Assembly (NCBI GenBank): GCA_039090855.1
Contig: CM077023.1
Coordinates: 84,419,127 to 84,483,126, forward strand
DNA: 64,000 bases
Direction: 5' to 3'
Source: Macrothele yani
Lineage: Eukaryota > Arthropoda > Arachnida > Araneae > Macrothelidae
Shown here: one piece after another, positions 32,213 through 43,312 of the stretch
Layout: each line of letters begins with the position of its first letter
How positions within the stretch are numbered: position 1 is the stretch's first letter
Notes under the pieces: generated by a model
Seen by the model: only the letters and a program-made list of their open reading frames with translations
What the model was told of the DNA's origin: nothing
Database searches by the model: none
Translations under genes and position numbers: made by a program

Positions 32213-32378
32213 ACACAATTGACGTGGACTAGGAACATCAAATAGAAGTCATCGCTCATTCCACCTTTATAAGTGAGTCATGGAAAAATTCTCATCGGCC
32301 GCCACCGGGAATCGAACCCAGGTCTTCCAGTTACGCGCCGGACATGTTACTACTGCGCCACAGCGGCCTCGATTTCTC
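32213..32378 (-). mobile_element. SINE3 copy (third tRNA-headed family)
   Basis: On the minus strand: 'gccgctgtggcgcagtagt' (A-box), 'gggttcgattcccgg' (B-box), then 'cggccgatgagaattt' and a body reading 'ggtggaatgagcgatgactt' and 'cctagtccacgtcaattg'. The head differs clearly from SINE1 and SINE2. It is not a functional tRNA gene: the anticodon arm does not fold well by eye and an unrelated body follows. Confidence 0.72.
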
Positions 32379-32512
32379 CACTCACATACGACTAACTGAC
32401 AAATCACATGGCAGGTTGCTTCTTGGAGCCCCGCACAATGCTGGAAATTCACCAAAGATGGAAAGCAGCAACTGAACAAATAACTTGGAGGCGAATAAAT
32501 AATTAATTTACA

Positions 32513-32655
32513 CAATTGACGTGGACTAGGAACATCGAATAAAAGTCATCGCTCATTCCACGTTTATAAGATTCTTGGTGGCGGCCGATGAGAATTTCTC
32601 CGTCACTCACTTATAAAGGTGGAATGAGCGATGACTTCTACTTGATGTTGACGTC
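32513..32655. repeat. SINE3-derived inverted repeat
   Basis: A minus-oriented SINE3 tail (32513-32570, 'cgtggactaggaacatcgaa', 'gtcatcgctcattcca') is followed by a plus-oriented piece (32580-32650, 'tggcggccgatgagaattt', 'tggaatgagcgatgactt'). The two form a palindrome of ~50-bp arms, abutting a mariner fragment at ~32650. Template switching or inversion during insertion would explain it. Confidence 0.65.
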
Positions 32656-33112
32656 TGTTGTCTGTTCGAGCGTACGATGGCCGCAACCTTCGAAATGTTT
32701 TCACCTGTGCGATCTGTCACTGGCCGCCTACTTGGTTCGTCGTCTTCGACCTCCTGTCTCAATCCTCTGAAGCGTCGATGCCAATTGAATGTTTGTAACC
32801 GCGACAGGGTGTTTTCTCCGTAAACTTGCTTCAACATCTCGTAAGTTTCTGTTGGACTTTTGCCCGAACGAACGCAAAACTTAATGTTATCGCGCTGCTA
32901 AAAAAGCGCCATTTTTCATCAATTACCGAACATTGCGTAAGTTGCTCACAATTCCCGGATGTACCGCAGCCAGCGAATGACGTAGATTGACGAAACCAAT
33001 TCCTCTGTGAGGGGGGATAATTTCGTAACGTAATGCAATATTTACCTGGATATGCGATACACGTGCTTTGCCATACACGCGCAGTGCGGGAACTTTTTGA
33101 CCCTACTCTGTA
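32650..33112 (-). pseudogene. mariner-like element, 5' portion
   Basis: The terminus, read on the minus strand, is 'tacagagtagggtcaaaaag', a mariner-type end, at 33112. The coding part gives 'QRDNIKFCVRSGKSPTETYE', 'MLKQVYGENTLSRLQTFNWH' and 'QEVEDDEPSRRPVT' (32905-32740), the canonical mariner HTH region. The DDD catalytic half is missing: the frame passes into SINE3-derived sequence near 32650. Confidence 0.85.
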
Positions 33113-33399
33113 TTTAAACAACAAAAAAGAGCAAAAATGAGATAGAAATTATGTTTCAAGGAAGCTACAGATGCACATAGATATCTCTCTATCTGAAGCA
33201 GTTTCCTTTGTCTTGTGTCCTTTCTGTTATGCAAACAAATTTTCACCACTTCCTGTTTCTTTTTTGGATAGCATAGTTGCTTGCTCACCCTTAAAACAAA
33301 ACAAGAAAAAAAAACCTGAAGATTTATGTATTGTTCCTGTTTCTCAGTTTTATTCTGATCATACGACATAGCCGGGTGTTCAAAAGATGTATTATGAGA

Positions 33400-33705
33400 A
33401 ACAGTAATTATTCATGGTGTGTGTGATCGCAAAGCTCGAACAGCAGCAAGACGATCTGCGGAATTGTGTCCTTGTCCTCGTCACGTAACACAACATCGAA
33501 TACGTGCCAAGATCAGTGAAACACTTAACACGAGATTTAATAGTTTCACGATTCAGCAAATTGCGTGGTCTCCCTCGCCGTGACAATACGGTTATCAGAA
33601 CCAAGGTTCTGATACATCCGAACTGGAGTTTAAGAGCGATTACAAATGAATGTGGAGTAAGTAATTTATCAGCTTTGAAAATTTTACAGAAGAAAGACTC
33701 CGTTT
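33400..33705 (+). pseudogene. Possible HTH fragment of an unassigned transposase
   Basis: Translations in two frames give 'KARTAARRSAEL' and 'HPNWSLRAITNECGVSNLSA', which resemble the arginine-rich lead and HTH of DNA transposases such as the one at 36366-37320. No catalytic part follows. A 20-odd base T-run lies at 33733-33756. Confidence 0.35.
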
Positions 33706-33756
33706 CTGCCGTGTGCTGCCTGCATTTTGGCAGTTTTTTTTTTTTTTTTTTTTTTT

Positions 33757-34200
33757 ATGACTGGTATGGTGAAACGCAGCAAAAGTGTGGTGACACTCAA
33801 TATTGAACGAGGTCCACACGCTAAATTTTGGGGAAGACTTGTGGGCGGCAAGTCTGTCTTACCTCCCAGTAATCTATAATACCAGCAGCCGACTGGTCTA
33901 GGACACGCATAGTGCAATCAACTCAGATTGTACAGAACATACTCAAGCCTAATCTAGGTTTGTGTAGTACTGTGCTAAGAGCTAAATAACACTGGTGCCA
34001 AATTGCGCAGTAAACAGTCTCTGTGGAGAATCAGGCGAAACACCGTCAGCCTTGAATCTGCTTATGGGGTGAACAGATGGTGACATTTATTTTCCTGATG
34101 CATTCATTGCTGTAGACAAAGCATTTCTAACATAGCAAATTCTCTTACAGGAGAACCTCCCGCTGAATTAATAGATAATTATGAAGACACCGGACTCGAG
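33757..34200. other. Unassigned DNA
   Basis: No recognised domain or repeat boundary. Confidence 0.4.
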
Positions 34201-34204
34201 TATA

Positions 34205-35408
34205 CACTGAGTGGCCACTTTATTATGACCCCCCCCCAGTACTTCGTTTGCCTTTAATACTGCGTCGATTCTTCGTGGCATGGACTCCACGAGATGTTGA
34301 TAGGTGGTTTGTGGAATCTGAGACCATGCTTAATGAATAGCACTTTCCAGGAGTGTGAGATTGCAGGGTTGTGGATCCAGCTGTCTGATGGCTCGTTCAA
34401 CTTCATCCCACAAATTCTCAATGGGGTTGAGATCTGGAGATTGTGGGGGCCACCTAAGCAAAGTAAACTCACCGGCATGTTCCTGAAACCAATCCTGTAC
34501 AATACGAGCACTGTGGCAGGACGCATTGTCTTGTTGAAAGTAGCCATTGCCATTGGGATAAACCATCCACATGACAGGATGCACTTGGTCCGCAACGATG
34601 TTTAGATATGGTGTGCCAGTCAGACGTTGACCAACACGAATTAAAGGGCACAAAGCATGCCAGGAATACATTCCCCAAACCATAACGTTGCCTCCACCAG
34701 CTTGAAGGGTTGTAGCAATGCATTTGGGGTCCATGCTTTCGTGCTGTTTCCGCTAAATTCTCACTCGGCCATCGGCATGGTGCAACTGAAAACGCGATTC
34801 ATCGGACCACATAATTTGTTTCCAATTATCGACTGTCCAATCCTTGTGCTCCTGTGCGAACTGGAGACATTTTCTCTTGTTAACTGCAGACACCAAAAGG
34901 TGTTCGAACAGGCCTTCGGCTGCCATATCCCATCCGATGCAGTGTACGGCGAACGGTACGTGCAGATATCATTTGAGGGGATCCTTGATTAAGATGGTCT
35001 GTAATTTGCTGCACTGTTGCCCTTCTGTTGTCTGTTACCAGTCTGGACACTCTCCATTCCGCCCGAGGAGTCACTAGTCGATGACGACCACACGTAGAGA
35101 CCAAGTTTTTTGGCTGACAGTCCAGTCTTTAAACACTTTAACAACAGCTGCTCTGGAACATTTCACGAATGCGGCAGTTTCGGCGATACTCGCTCTATGG
35201 CTCCGAGCTCCTATAATCATCTCACGTTGAAAAGTCCGTCAAATCGCATTTTTTACCCATCTCCTCACCCAAAAATCACTTCTACTACTGTCGCAAGCAC
35301 TAAACTTTCCCTTTTTATACTAGCCTCGCCCTCTGGCTGCAACAGGGTGCAGCCATAGCTCATTTGCTTAAAACTGTGAGGTGGTCATAATAAAGCGGCC
35401 ACTCAGTG
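34205..35408 (-). mobile_element. Tc1-like transposon, well-preserved copy
   Basis: Ends 'cactgagtggccactttatt' (after TA 34203-34204) and, reverse complemented, 'cactgagtggccgctttatt' (before TA 35409-35410). Length is 1204 bp, close to a full-length Tc1. The intact TIRs indicate a comparatively recent insertion. Confidence 0.93.
34240..35230 (-). pseudogene. Tc1-like transposase retaining all three catalytic residues
   Basis: The N-terminal part 35104-34880 gives 'ATVQQITDHLNQ', 'ISARTVRRTLHRMGY'. A frame slip follows, then 'WKQIMWSDESRFQLHHADGR' (first Asp), an in-frame TAG just before 'KQHESMDP', 'NVMVWGMYSWHALCPLIRV', 'YFQQDNASCHSARIV' (second Asp) and 'SPDLNPIENLWDEVERAI' (Glu). A stop at 34330-34332 precedes the tail 'HLVESMPRRIDAVLKA'. 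So DDE is intact but a frame slip and about two stops break the protein. Confidence 0.88.
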
Positions 35409-35410
35409 TA

Positions 35411-35640
35411 GAAATATAAGGGAAATAAAGGAAAAAGAAATAGAATTAGACAAGAGATTGACAAATTTCAATCTGAATGTGTTAGACATCAGCGTGACCA
35501 AGAAGAGGACCGCGTTCTTGGAGGCAGGTTCAGAACGACACATTGTGGTGTGCGGAACGGCTACTCCTTGGTGCAGAAGTAAGATGTTGGATGTTTAGCA
35601 AAGATATATAGCCGGAAAGCCTATAAATGAGCCCCAGTAC
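35411..35640 (+). pseudogene. Possible LINE endonuclease fragment
   Basis: The translation from ~35420 gives 'ELDKRLTNFNLNVLDISVTK', resembling the start of an apurinic-type LINE endonuclease ('...YKLDVLCVSETIKK' in the copy at 60234). It directly follows the right end of a Tc1 element. No further domain is visible. Confidence 0.4.
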
Positions 35641-35738
35641 GCACAATTCAGAGCTGTTTACAAAAGTGCGTGTCGTTTGCGTTTTGCCTGATGTACAACT
35701 GCAAGATAATAGGATTATATTCTATAAAGTCCAGAAAG

Positions 35739-35966
35739 GCCGCCCCGGTGGCGCAGTGGTCTAAGGCGTTGGCCTCTGATCATTCGTCCGTAAGGGGTCC
35801 GGGTTCGAATCCCGATCAGGCATGGATATTGTGTTTGTCTTACGGCACTGGCTCTCTCCCTTCCCTGGATCCAGTGACTCTAAATTAGGGACGGGCGACT
35901 GCTTATAGCCCATTGAGTTGCTCACGGTGGTCGTTAAATCTCCAATCAAAAAAAAAAAAAAAAAAA
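35739..35966 (+). mobile_element. SINE1 copy D (subtype with 'aaggcgttgg')
   Basis: Head, body and a ~22-nt A-tail; target duplication 'aaagtccagaaag' (35726-35738 and 35967-35979). It shares the 'taaggcgttggcc' and 'gtccgtaaggggtccgg' variants with copies H and I, distinguishing a second SINE1 subtype. Confidence 0.92.
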
Positions 35967-35979
35967 AAAGTCCAGAAAG

Positions 35980-36365
35980 TTTCACGTCATGCTTAAATAG
36001 CAGGTATGAGTGAGCATCTCCCTCCTGACCACCAGTGGTAATCTGGGTTTTAATGTCTGGAATATGATTTAATCTCAGAACAAAGAAGTCATGTTAATTT
36101 TTTATTGACTCAAGGCATTGAGTAAAGCATTATGAATTAGCAAAAACCGCTCGTTACACAAACAAAATTACATGTGTCATCGTAATAATTCCTCTATGCA
36201 GTTATTTACCAGTGTTTCTTGAGAGCATATTTATTCCTTTGACTATCAGGTTTGTTATTGGCGCTTTATTTTCTGATGTTATGCAACTTTTCTAAGAACG
36301 ACACCGCCCGTCCTCACTGCTTTATACTTGTAAAGAGTGTTAGGAGAAAACATAATCAGATAATA
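35980..36365. other. Unassigned DNA
   Basis: No recognised feature. Confidence 0.4.
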
Positions 36366-37320
36366 CCGGCTGTGCCATATAAAAGAGGCCCCGTGCCGAG
36401 ACGTTGTTAGGCGGGTTAAAGTTTTTTGGCGGGCTTCCAGTTAAAACCGATTTGTTCCACTACTGACCGGTTTCTGCGTGTACAGCTGCAAAGGAATTCT
36501 CCTGAGTTGTTAGTAACAGCCAGAGCACTGTAGGTATGCGGTCATAAGTGTAAGTGAAAGAGAACAAAGGCAACGGAGATGGTTTTAAGTACGGAACAGC
36601 GGATTTTTATTGTGAAACAGTATTTCAGAAATAACACATGCAAGGTTTTAAATGAGTTCTTTACAGAAAAATTTCCACATTGTGCAGCACCGGCAAAATC
36701 AGGGATTCAGAAGTTAGTGCGGAAATTTCGCGAAACCGGCAGGGTGTGCAACAGTCTACGAAGAAGATAGTCGGCCCATTCTTTTTCACTAACACCACCA
36801 ACTCGGAGCGCTATGTTCAGCAACCGTTCAACCCATTTGTTGCCGCACTTACAGAAGTAGAGCGAACATATGCTTTCCTTCAGCAGGATGGTGCAACGGC
36901 GCATACTGCGCGAAACAGTCTACGTGCTGTGCATGAAGTGTTTGGGGAGGACAGGACTGTACCGAAGGGATTGTGACCACCCAGATCACCCAATCTCTCC
37001 ACCTGTGACTTTTATCTGTGGGGAGCATTGAAAGGGAAAGTGTACGCAACTCATTCGCACACCCTTGATGAATTAAAAGTGAACATTGCAGATGCCATAG
37101 CCCAGATTACTGCTGATGAGTTGTGGCGCGTTACGAACAACATGTTCCGTCATGTGCAGCTGTGTCTTGATTTCGGAGGACAGAACTTTCAGCAATTGTT
37201 GTAAGCGCAGGTAAATTACTCCGGTTTTCTGTCATTTCAACTATTCTTTACCATGTATGGTAACATTGCCTGACTGTTGTCGTTCATTATACTCGGGCCT
37301 CTTTTATATGGCACACCCTG
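36366..37320 (+). mobile_element. Internally deleted DNA transposon with TIRs and TA duplication
   Basis: The left end 'ccggctgtgccatataaaag' follows TA (36364-36365); the right end in reverse complement is 'cagggtgtgccatataaaag', before TA (37321-37322). 'aggcc' extends the match. It carries the two ends of a transposase gene with the centre missing. Confidence 0.9.
36579..37203 (+). pseudogene. mariner-related (DUF4817-type HTH) transposase, central deletion
   Basis: The N-terminus 'MVLSTEQRIFIVKQYFRNNT' then 'IQKLVRKFRETGRVCNSLRR' is the N-terminal HTH type often annotated DUF4817. A stop follows at 36768, and the sequence resumes past the deleted centre with 'YAFLQQDGATAHTARNSLR' (catalytic Asp), one stop (TGA at 36975-36977 where Trp fits), then 'PPRSPNLSTCDFYLWGALKG' and 'RVTNNMFRHVQLCLDFGGQ' to the end at 37203. 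The segment with the first catalytic Asp is absent, so it could only be moved by a related active transposase. Confidence 0.82.
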
Positions 37321-38786
37321 TATTAACTGCACTGTTCTTTTAATTGACAATCATAGCGCTAAGCAACTGAGGCAGATTCTAGATGTCACGATGCATCATT
37401 TAAGTCCCTTTAACCATCTTGCCCACAGAACCGTAGGCAGAGCTTTTATAGAACAATTAAATTTGCCTAGTGGTCCTATGCGGAATGCTCTGTGTGTGTG
37501 TGTGTGTGTGTGTGACCATTTTTCTTCTCTTACTAGCCAAACAAAGAAGCCATTCGGAGGTAGGCCAATACTTTGATGGTACTGCAGGAGCAGCCACCTC
37601 ACCAATAAAGCAGTTATTAAATCATTATTTCCATGGAATAAGCTCTTCTGTATTATTTCGCGTAGACTAAGTCGTTTGTGAGCGTTTGTATCATACGGCA
37701 CAATGCAAGAGATGCAACATTCCTCCAAAATATTTATCATTCAGCGTACCCCATGAAACTTGTACATACAAAACTGGCAGTTTCTATTTCAATAGGAGAA
37801 ACAAAAGAGCACTAACATCACTTCACGTGCTTATAAACTTCTGTGGACCTTTGCAAGCAGAAATAATAATCTGTGGATCATTATTGCGTCTCAAAGAGGA
37901 AGATACTTTGAGATCACCATTATTGTTCCCCAAGAGGAAGATGTGGATCTTTTTCTCTGGGGTGGAATAAGAGTCCCAGTATTCAATGCTTAGGTCAATG
38001 CAGTCTAAATGATTCATCCCTACAAGTTTTTAGCTCTGCATTTTCCAAGTTGAACGCATAACTATCTGGTCTTGAATGAATGATTTTTTGATACCAATCA
38101 CGCTATTACCTTTACCTTAATGTTAGTCATTCAGAGTGATACCCTAAACGGTTCAATAAGAAGTTCGAAGAACAACAATAATGACCTTGGTTTCACATGA
38201 TCATGTTGTTTTAAATGGCATGATCCTTAATTGAAGTCCATTGTGAAATCTGAACATAATTACAAACGTGTTTGGTTTTTGCAAACCCTTTACTTGGAAC
38301 GGAAGTGCTCTTGGTACCTGAAATGCCAGAAGTTTTCGAAGCGTTCGGCCGACAACAGATCTTGAACCATTACCACTAGTTGATACGTCATCAGTTTATC
38401 GACATGCATGGCAAACATGACTCCCAATTTATATGAGCTGCATACCGGTAAATCACACTAGAAGTGGAAAGTTGGGAACTCAAATAAAAGACCTAGATTT
38501 CTTCTCTCTTCGGGTACTGACAGAAGGGGCGCACTGTTTGATTGGTCAAAATAACGACTACAGTGGTGCATTCCGCTGAAAGAAATATCAAAACATTTTA
38601 AGGTTGCGTCTTTCACTTGTAAACTTTGTGATATTCATAAAACTAAGATATGTCGAACAAAAAAATGCAGACAAAAGTTTTTGATCCCACTCGAAGAACA
38701 CTGGTACGTTTTTAGAAGTGAATTTCTTTCATATTCATGCATCCATTATTAACTAAAGCATATATGTTTTGTAAACACTAACTACA
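37321..38786. other. Unassigned DNA with a short (TG)n tract
   Basis: (TG)n at about 37491-37514. Otherwise no recognised domain, RNA gene or terminal repeat. Frames at 37277-37576 (+) and 37396-37740 (-) owe their length partly to the microsatellite. Confidence 0.45.
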
Positions 38787-38788
38787 TA

Positions 38789-40620
38789 CACTGGTGTCTA
38801 AAATTAAAGTCCTAAATGCATTGTTGGCAAAATAGAAAGGAAACCACGTAACAGAATGTAGAGAAATTCGGTATGTAAATACACATAATCATAAGTTTCA
38901 TAAATAATTTATTGAAACAGACAAATATGTACACATTGATTTCAAACACGTGGGATTCAAATGTGAGGCACAATATTTCATCCACTAAGACGGTTAATAG
39001 GGAATATGATCTCCTTCTACGAACAAACATCTCTTCCAACGACGAGTAATGCTAATGACAAGGTCGTTGATGAGCTCTGCAGACAAAGAATTCCATTCCT
39101 CTAGGAGTACTTAGCTCATGCAAGGTTCTAGGAGCTTGTCTTTCTAATGCATTCTAGGTATGCTCAATATCGTTCAGCTCCGGAGACCTGATTGGCCAAT
39201 TAAGATTATGATAAATTTGTCCCCTAAAATAATGATACTGTTATATGTACTACACACTAATACAAACACATATAAATTACTGTATACTGACATAGGGGCA
39301 AACAACACAATACAACTTTAAAAAATACAGGTATTACAGAATAGATACATAAGATTAATAGACCTAAAAGCTCTTAATAATTCTATACCTAATCTTACCT
39401 TTAGGTCAGAAGTTAATCCCAATAAATATAATATACTTACAATAAAACAATTATTTGACTATAATCTTGGTAAAATAATGTTCAGAAGAATTAAAAATGT
39501 TTATACCATGACTTAATATCATTAAATATTCACACTCATACTTATGAAACCTAATTTCATTCGGGTCCAAAACTTTATAACTCCTTGCCTTGTGACATAA
39601 AATCTATTAACAATTTTGACCTATTTAAAAAAAAATTCAAGCACCACCTTATTAACAAGTCTCTCAATTAGTGCTGAGTTGACCTGATCTGGTAGCTGGA
39701 TTGATTTCACGGCTTATGTTTAGACCTTGCATCTATATACACTTATGTATTTATTTAATCTTTCAGTTATATTCAATATGCCTTTGAATTGTCTTTTGTA
39801 TTGTTCTTTGAGTCTTTTTTTTTTAGTACTAAATGTGGGAGGGCTATGTCAGGCCTTACGGCCTCCTCCTCCTGGTTGCTACATCTTTTGTAATTGATTA
39901 TATTGTATGTATTTTGAACTGTAATATGTGGCAACTGAAAAATGAATAAATGAATGAAATGAATGAAAAATTCATCGTTAGAATGTCCTTGATCCATGGA
40001 AGTCATCAACGAGGTGAGACATATGCAGACAGAAATTTTTTGTACCAACAGTACCCCAAAAAAGCTTAACAGAGTGCTCGAGGATCTTGTCCTCGTATCG
40101 CTGACCAATGAGATTGCCGCCTTCAAACAAGTGGCGCGGAAATGACGCCGAGAACCACTTTTTGAACTGAATCTTTACTAATCAGTAAAAGGAACAGTGG
40201 GCCATTAATTTTAGCTTCTGAAAAGACGTTTTCTTGACAACTGAGAGGGTAAAAACCATGGGTCTTCTTGCGTGAAGGCGACTCTTATTCAGCCGTCGAT
40301 ATATGCATTGCCTTGACACATTGGTCCGTGTGGCTGCAAGTAGCTCTGCAGAAAGTTGCGTGGCTGTAGAGTAATCCCTGTGACGACTCTGTTGAAACTA
40401 GATAATGGTCATCACGAGATGTGGTAATCCTAGGGCGATCATGGCCAAGCCTTAGTGAGAAGTCATCGCTGTCATTAAATTGTTGCTGCAGTCATGAATC
40501 CACTCTTGGATGAATATTCAAGTCACTGGCAACATAGGCCGGCGACTGGCCGGTTTCTAGTTATCCTATGGCTCTTCACCTTATTGAGTCAGATAAACAT
40601 GCTGTAACGTACCACTCAGG
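38789..40620 (-). pseudogene. Tc1-like transposon split by a LINE 3' end
   Basis: The left terminus 'cactggtgtctaaaattaaa' follows TA (38787-38788). On the minus strand, right of the insert: 'GGNLIGQRYEDKILEHSVKL' and 'HLVDDFHGSRTF' (40115-39975). Left of it the same protein continues with 'LNWPIRSPELNDIEHT', stop, 'NALERQ' (39215-39120), the third catalytic segment with Glu. The second catalytic motif is decayed ('HMSHLVDD' where 'HDNARPH' fits). The right TIR was not found, so the right limit is approximate. Confidence 0.8.
39215..39965 (+). mobile_element. 5'-truncated CR1/jockey-like LINE, 3' end
   Basis: The translation from ~39322 reads 'IQVLQNRYIRLIDLKALNNS' and 'LTIKQLFDYNLGKIMFRRI', the post-RT end of a CR1/jockey-type ORF2, and later 'FDLFKKKFKHHLLNK'. 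The 3' non-coding part contains 'gtcaggccttacggcctcct' and ends in 'aatgaa' repeats (39943-39965), a simple-repeat tail. It interrupts the Tc1-like transposase, whose two halves continue on either side. Confidence 0.75.
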
Positions 40621-40639
40621 CGACGCAAGAGTCAAAAAG

Positions 40640-40830
40640 GCAACTTGCAGCGATAAACCAAGGTAGGTGTAGTTCAGTCGGGAGAATAACCTGAGCGGGA
40701 AAACGTGAGTTCCAATTCCTCCACAGGCAAAAAGGTTTTACGCTATAGTGTGTAAGGCATTAGGAATGACAGGGAAATAGGTTTTACGCTATAGTGTATA
40801 AAGTATTGGGAATGGATTTTCATCCAGAGA
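40640..40830. repeat. ~52-bp direct repeat and possible degenerate tRNA-like head
   Basis: 'aggttttacgctatagtgt' occurs at about 40735 and 40787. Upstream, 'tagttcagtcgggaga' and 'gagttccaattcc' are spaced like A and B boxes, which could be a decayed SINE head; this last point is weak. Confidence 0.45.
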
Positions 40831-42196
40831 GACGCTTCTTACACGTAATGACGGTTTCTTTCCCCAAATGGATTTAAGTAAGTCACTTCATTTGCATATT
40901 ACACATGTGACGTATATTCTATTTTAAATTTCATTTTTAGTTCCTTTTCCTATGTAAATTTTTGTTTTATTCTCTTTTGCACTTTCCAAACTTAACGTAA
41001 TATCTTCTCTCTCACATGAATGAGGTTTGGCAACACCCCTGAGGTCAGTACGTAAGTGACGTATGCATGTTGAAAAGAACGAGAAAAGATATATTTGGCG
41101 ACACAGTTGTTTGAGTGTGGAGATGTTAAAAATTTGCTGAACTTATTGATTGTACGAGAGATATAGAATGACTAAGCAGAAGACGTGTGTGTAGTGTGCC
41201 TCACTGTGATATGTTTTGAATTTAGTAAATAGACAACGTTATGTGATTTCGTCTAAAGCTGCTGGACCAATAAAACGTTTACGTAAGTGATTTGAATTTC
41301 TTCATATGTTTCGTCTGGCCCTAAAAAGGCTTAATTTAAAGTGAGCTATCCGGTGCAACTTAATTCAACATTTCCTCAGTCGGACATTTTAAACTTAGCA
41401 TAACAACAAATCTCGCATAACGTAAAAGTGTTACGTTATACACAGTTTTATGCTTTACGATATGCAAATTTATGTGCTGAAATGGACTTCTCATGTCACA
41501 TCTAATAAATTATGTAATTGCCATTTCATTTTATTCAGTAAAATTAATTTCTTTCCCAAAAATGCCTTTTGGACTTTAAATTTGCACACCAGTGCAGTTT
41601 AAATTATTTATCATTTAAAGAAAACTACAAATTGATAGACAGCTTGGAAAAAATTCCGTTTTTAATTTGGAAAACTAAAAACATTCGGTTACGAGAGAGC
41701 GAAACTCTCGTAACCGAATGTTTCTAAAAAATAGCCGATTTTTGTAGTATGAAAGTTAAATTTAAATTCTCTAAATCATTCTCTTCATTTCATGGCCCTT
41801 CTCTAGTGGTCTGATTCAATAAGCGATAGCTGAATTTATATGACGCCTTCATGTCTGGTCAGCTACGCTTGTATGTTTTTCATCACTCGTTGTTAATTTC
41901 TTTGTCAAAACTCTTAGCTTCTGTTTCAACGAGTCTAAAATATGCACAGCGTTCTACTTGAATGTCAAAGATGCTTTGAGCTAGACATTATGTCAAAGAT
42001 CCATTTCGTAACATCTCTGAGATCACGCAAAACTATAATTTTATTACAAAATAGCTTCTCAAGCGAAACCTACTTGACCTGCTATAAACATTGATCATGA
42101 TGAAAAAAAAAATACAAAACCTAATAATCAATTTCAAGGAAAGGAATGAATGTTTTGCTTTGTTTTGTTTTTTTAATTCTAAGTACCAGTAAATAT
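40831..42196. other. Unassigned DNA
   Basis: Apart from the hairpin at 41681-41721, no recognised feature. Confidence 0.45.
41681..41721. repeat. Perfect 17-bp hairpin
   Basis: 'acattcggttacgagag' (41681-41697), a 7-nt loop, then its exact complement (41705-41721). It lies in AT-rich, gene-free DNA. GC content of the stem exceeds that of the surroundings. Confidence 0.85.
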
Positions 42197-42209
42197 GTAT
42201 ATTGTGAAG

Positions 42210-42767
42210 ATGATCAAATGATCATACGTAGATTATTTTAGGAACGGAGTGTCTGACCCCAGGTCTTAGACAACCCTTAGAAATAGGAAGCTAGAAGATT
42301 TGGGCTAGAGTGCCCGATAGGAAAGTGACACCGAATCGAAGTAGAAAGGGGGAGGAAAACGCCCTGATTTATTACCGGGGGCCAGTACCCGGGGTCCGAC
42401 GGCTTAACGTGCCCATCCGACGCACGGCGGATATTTAGTGGATCGAGCGTTTTTTTTTTTTTTTTTTTTTTTGATTGGAGGTTTAACGACCACCGTGAGC
42501 AACTCAATGGGCTATAAGCAGTCGCCCGTCCCTAATTTAGGGTCACTGGTTCCAGGGAAGGGAGAGAGCCAGTGCCGTAAGACAAACACAACATCCATGC
42601 TTGACCGGGATTCGAACCCGGACCCCGTTCGGACGAATGATCAGAGGCCATCGCTTAGACCACTGCGCCACCGGGGCGGCGATCGAGCGTTCGTACCTGC
42701 CTGGTATCAAACCTGAGTTCCTTTCTGTGGCAGTCACAAACGTTGCCCACTAGGCCACCCGCGGCCC
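42210..42767 (-). mobile_element. SINE2 copy 1 with a SINE1 nested in it
   Basis: The 13-bp target duplication 'gtatattgtgaag' lies at 42197-42209 and 42768-42780. Reading the minus strand: 'gggccgcgggtggcctagtg' (A-box-like), B-box region 'ggtttgataccagg' (decayed; 'ggttcgatccc' in copy 2), then a body with 'ccgccgtgcgtcggatggg' and 'ccggtaataaatcagggcg'. A 'tgatcatttgatcat' tail ends it. About 330 bp without the nested SINE1. Copy 2 is at 57857-58166. Confidence 0.87.
42451..42680 (-). mobile_element. SINE1 copy E, inside SINE2
   Basis: Full-length, with the T-run at 42451-42472 and ending 'accggggcggc'. Target duplication 'gatcgagcgt' at 42441-42450 and 42681-42690 lies within SINE2 sequence. 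Confidence 0.94.
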
Positions 42768-42830
42768 GTATATTGTGAAGCTTACTATGGTAGCTTTATA
42801 TACCTACCTCAGAATGCTGCTGCACAGGGA

Positions 42831-43312
42831 AGAAAGGAATCTGGTGGAGTGAAGAAACAACCAGAAAAAGGAAATGGGGTATATATAACAGTATTGTTAA
42901 GAGTATCTATATGGGGGCCAAAGCCTGGCGATTAACAGAAGCGGATAGAAAGAAAATAACAGCTGTAGAGATGGATGTTTTAAGAAGATCATATAGAGTG
43001 TCAAGCAGACAGAAAATAACGAATGAAAGGATTAAAGAAGCGATGGAAGTGAAAGAAATAGTTTTAGAAGACATACAGAAGAGACGATTGCGTTGGTTTG
43101 GTCATGTAAAAAGAATGACCAATATAAGTAACTGCCCAAAATTGCAATGGAATTTAAATCAAACAGACGCAAAAATAGAATCCGTCCTACTAGAATATGG
43201 TTTGATGGAATAAAGAGTCTTAGTCAAAATGGCCTGATGGAAGAATCGTGCTTAGATAGAGAAAGATGGAAAAAACTCTTGGAGATCGGAAAGCGACGTC
43301 AGACGCCATAAA
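42831..43312 (+). pseudogene. LINE reverse transcriptase C-terminal fragment
   Basis: 'MGAKAWRLTEADRKKITAVE', 'MDVLRRSYRVSSRQKITNE', 'RRLRWFGHVKRM' (42911-43125) are the conserved post-RT region of RTE/CR1-like ORF2. After a frame slip come 'IWFDGIKSLSQNG' and 'CLDRERWKKLLEIGKRRQTP' with a stop at 43310. The two frames join if one base is lost near 43170. 5'-truncated. Confidence 0.8.
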
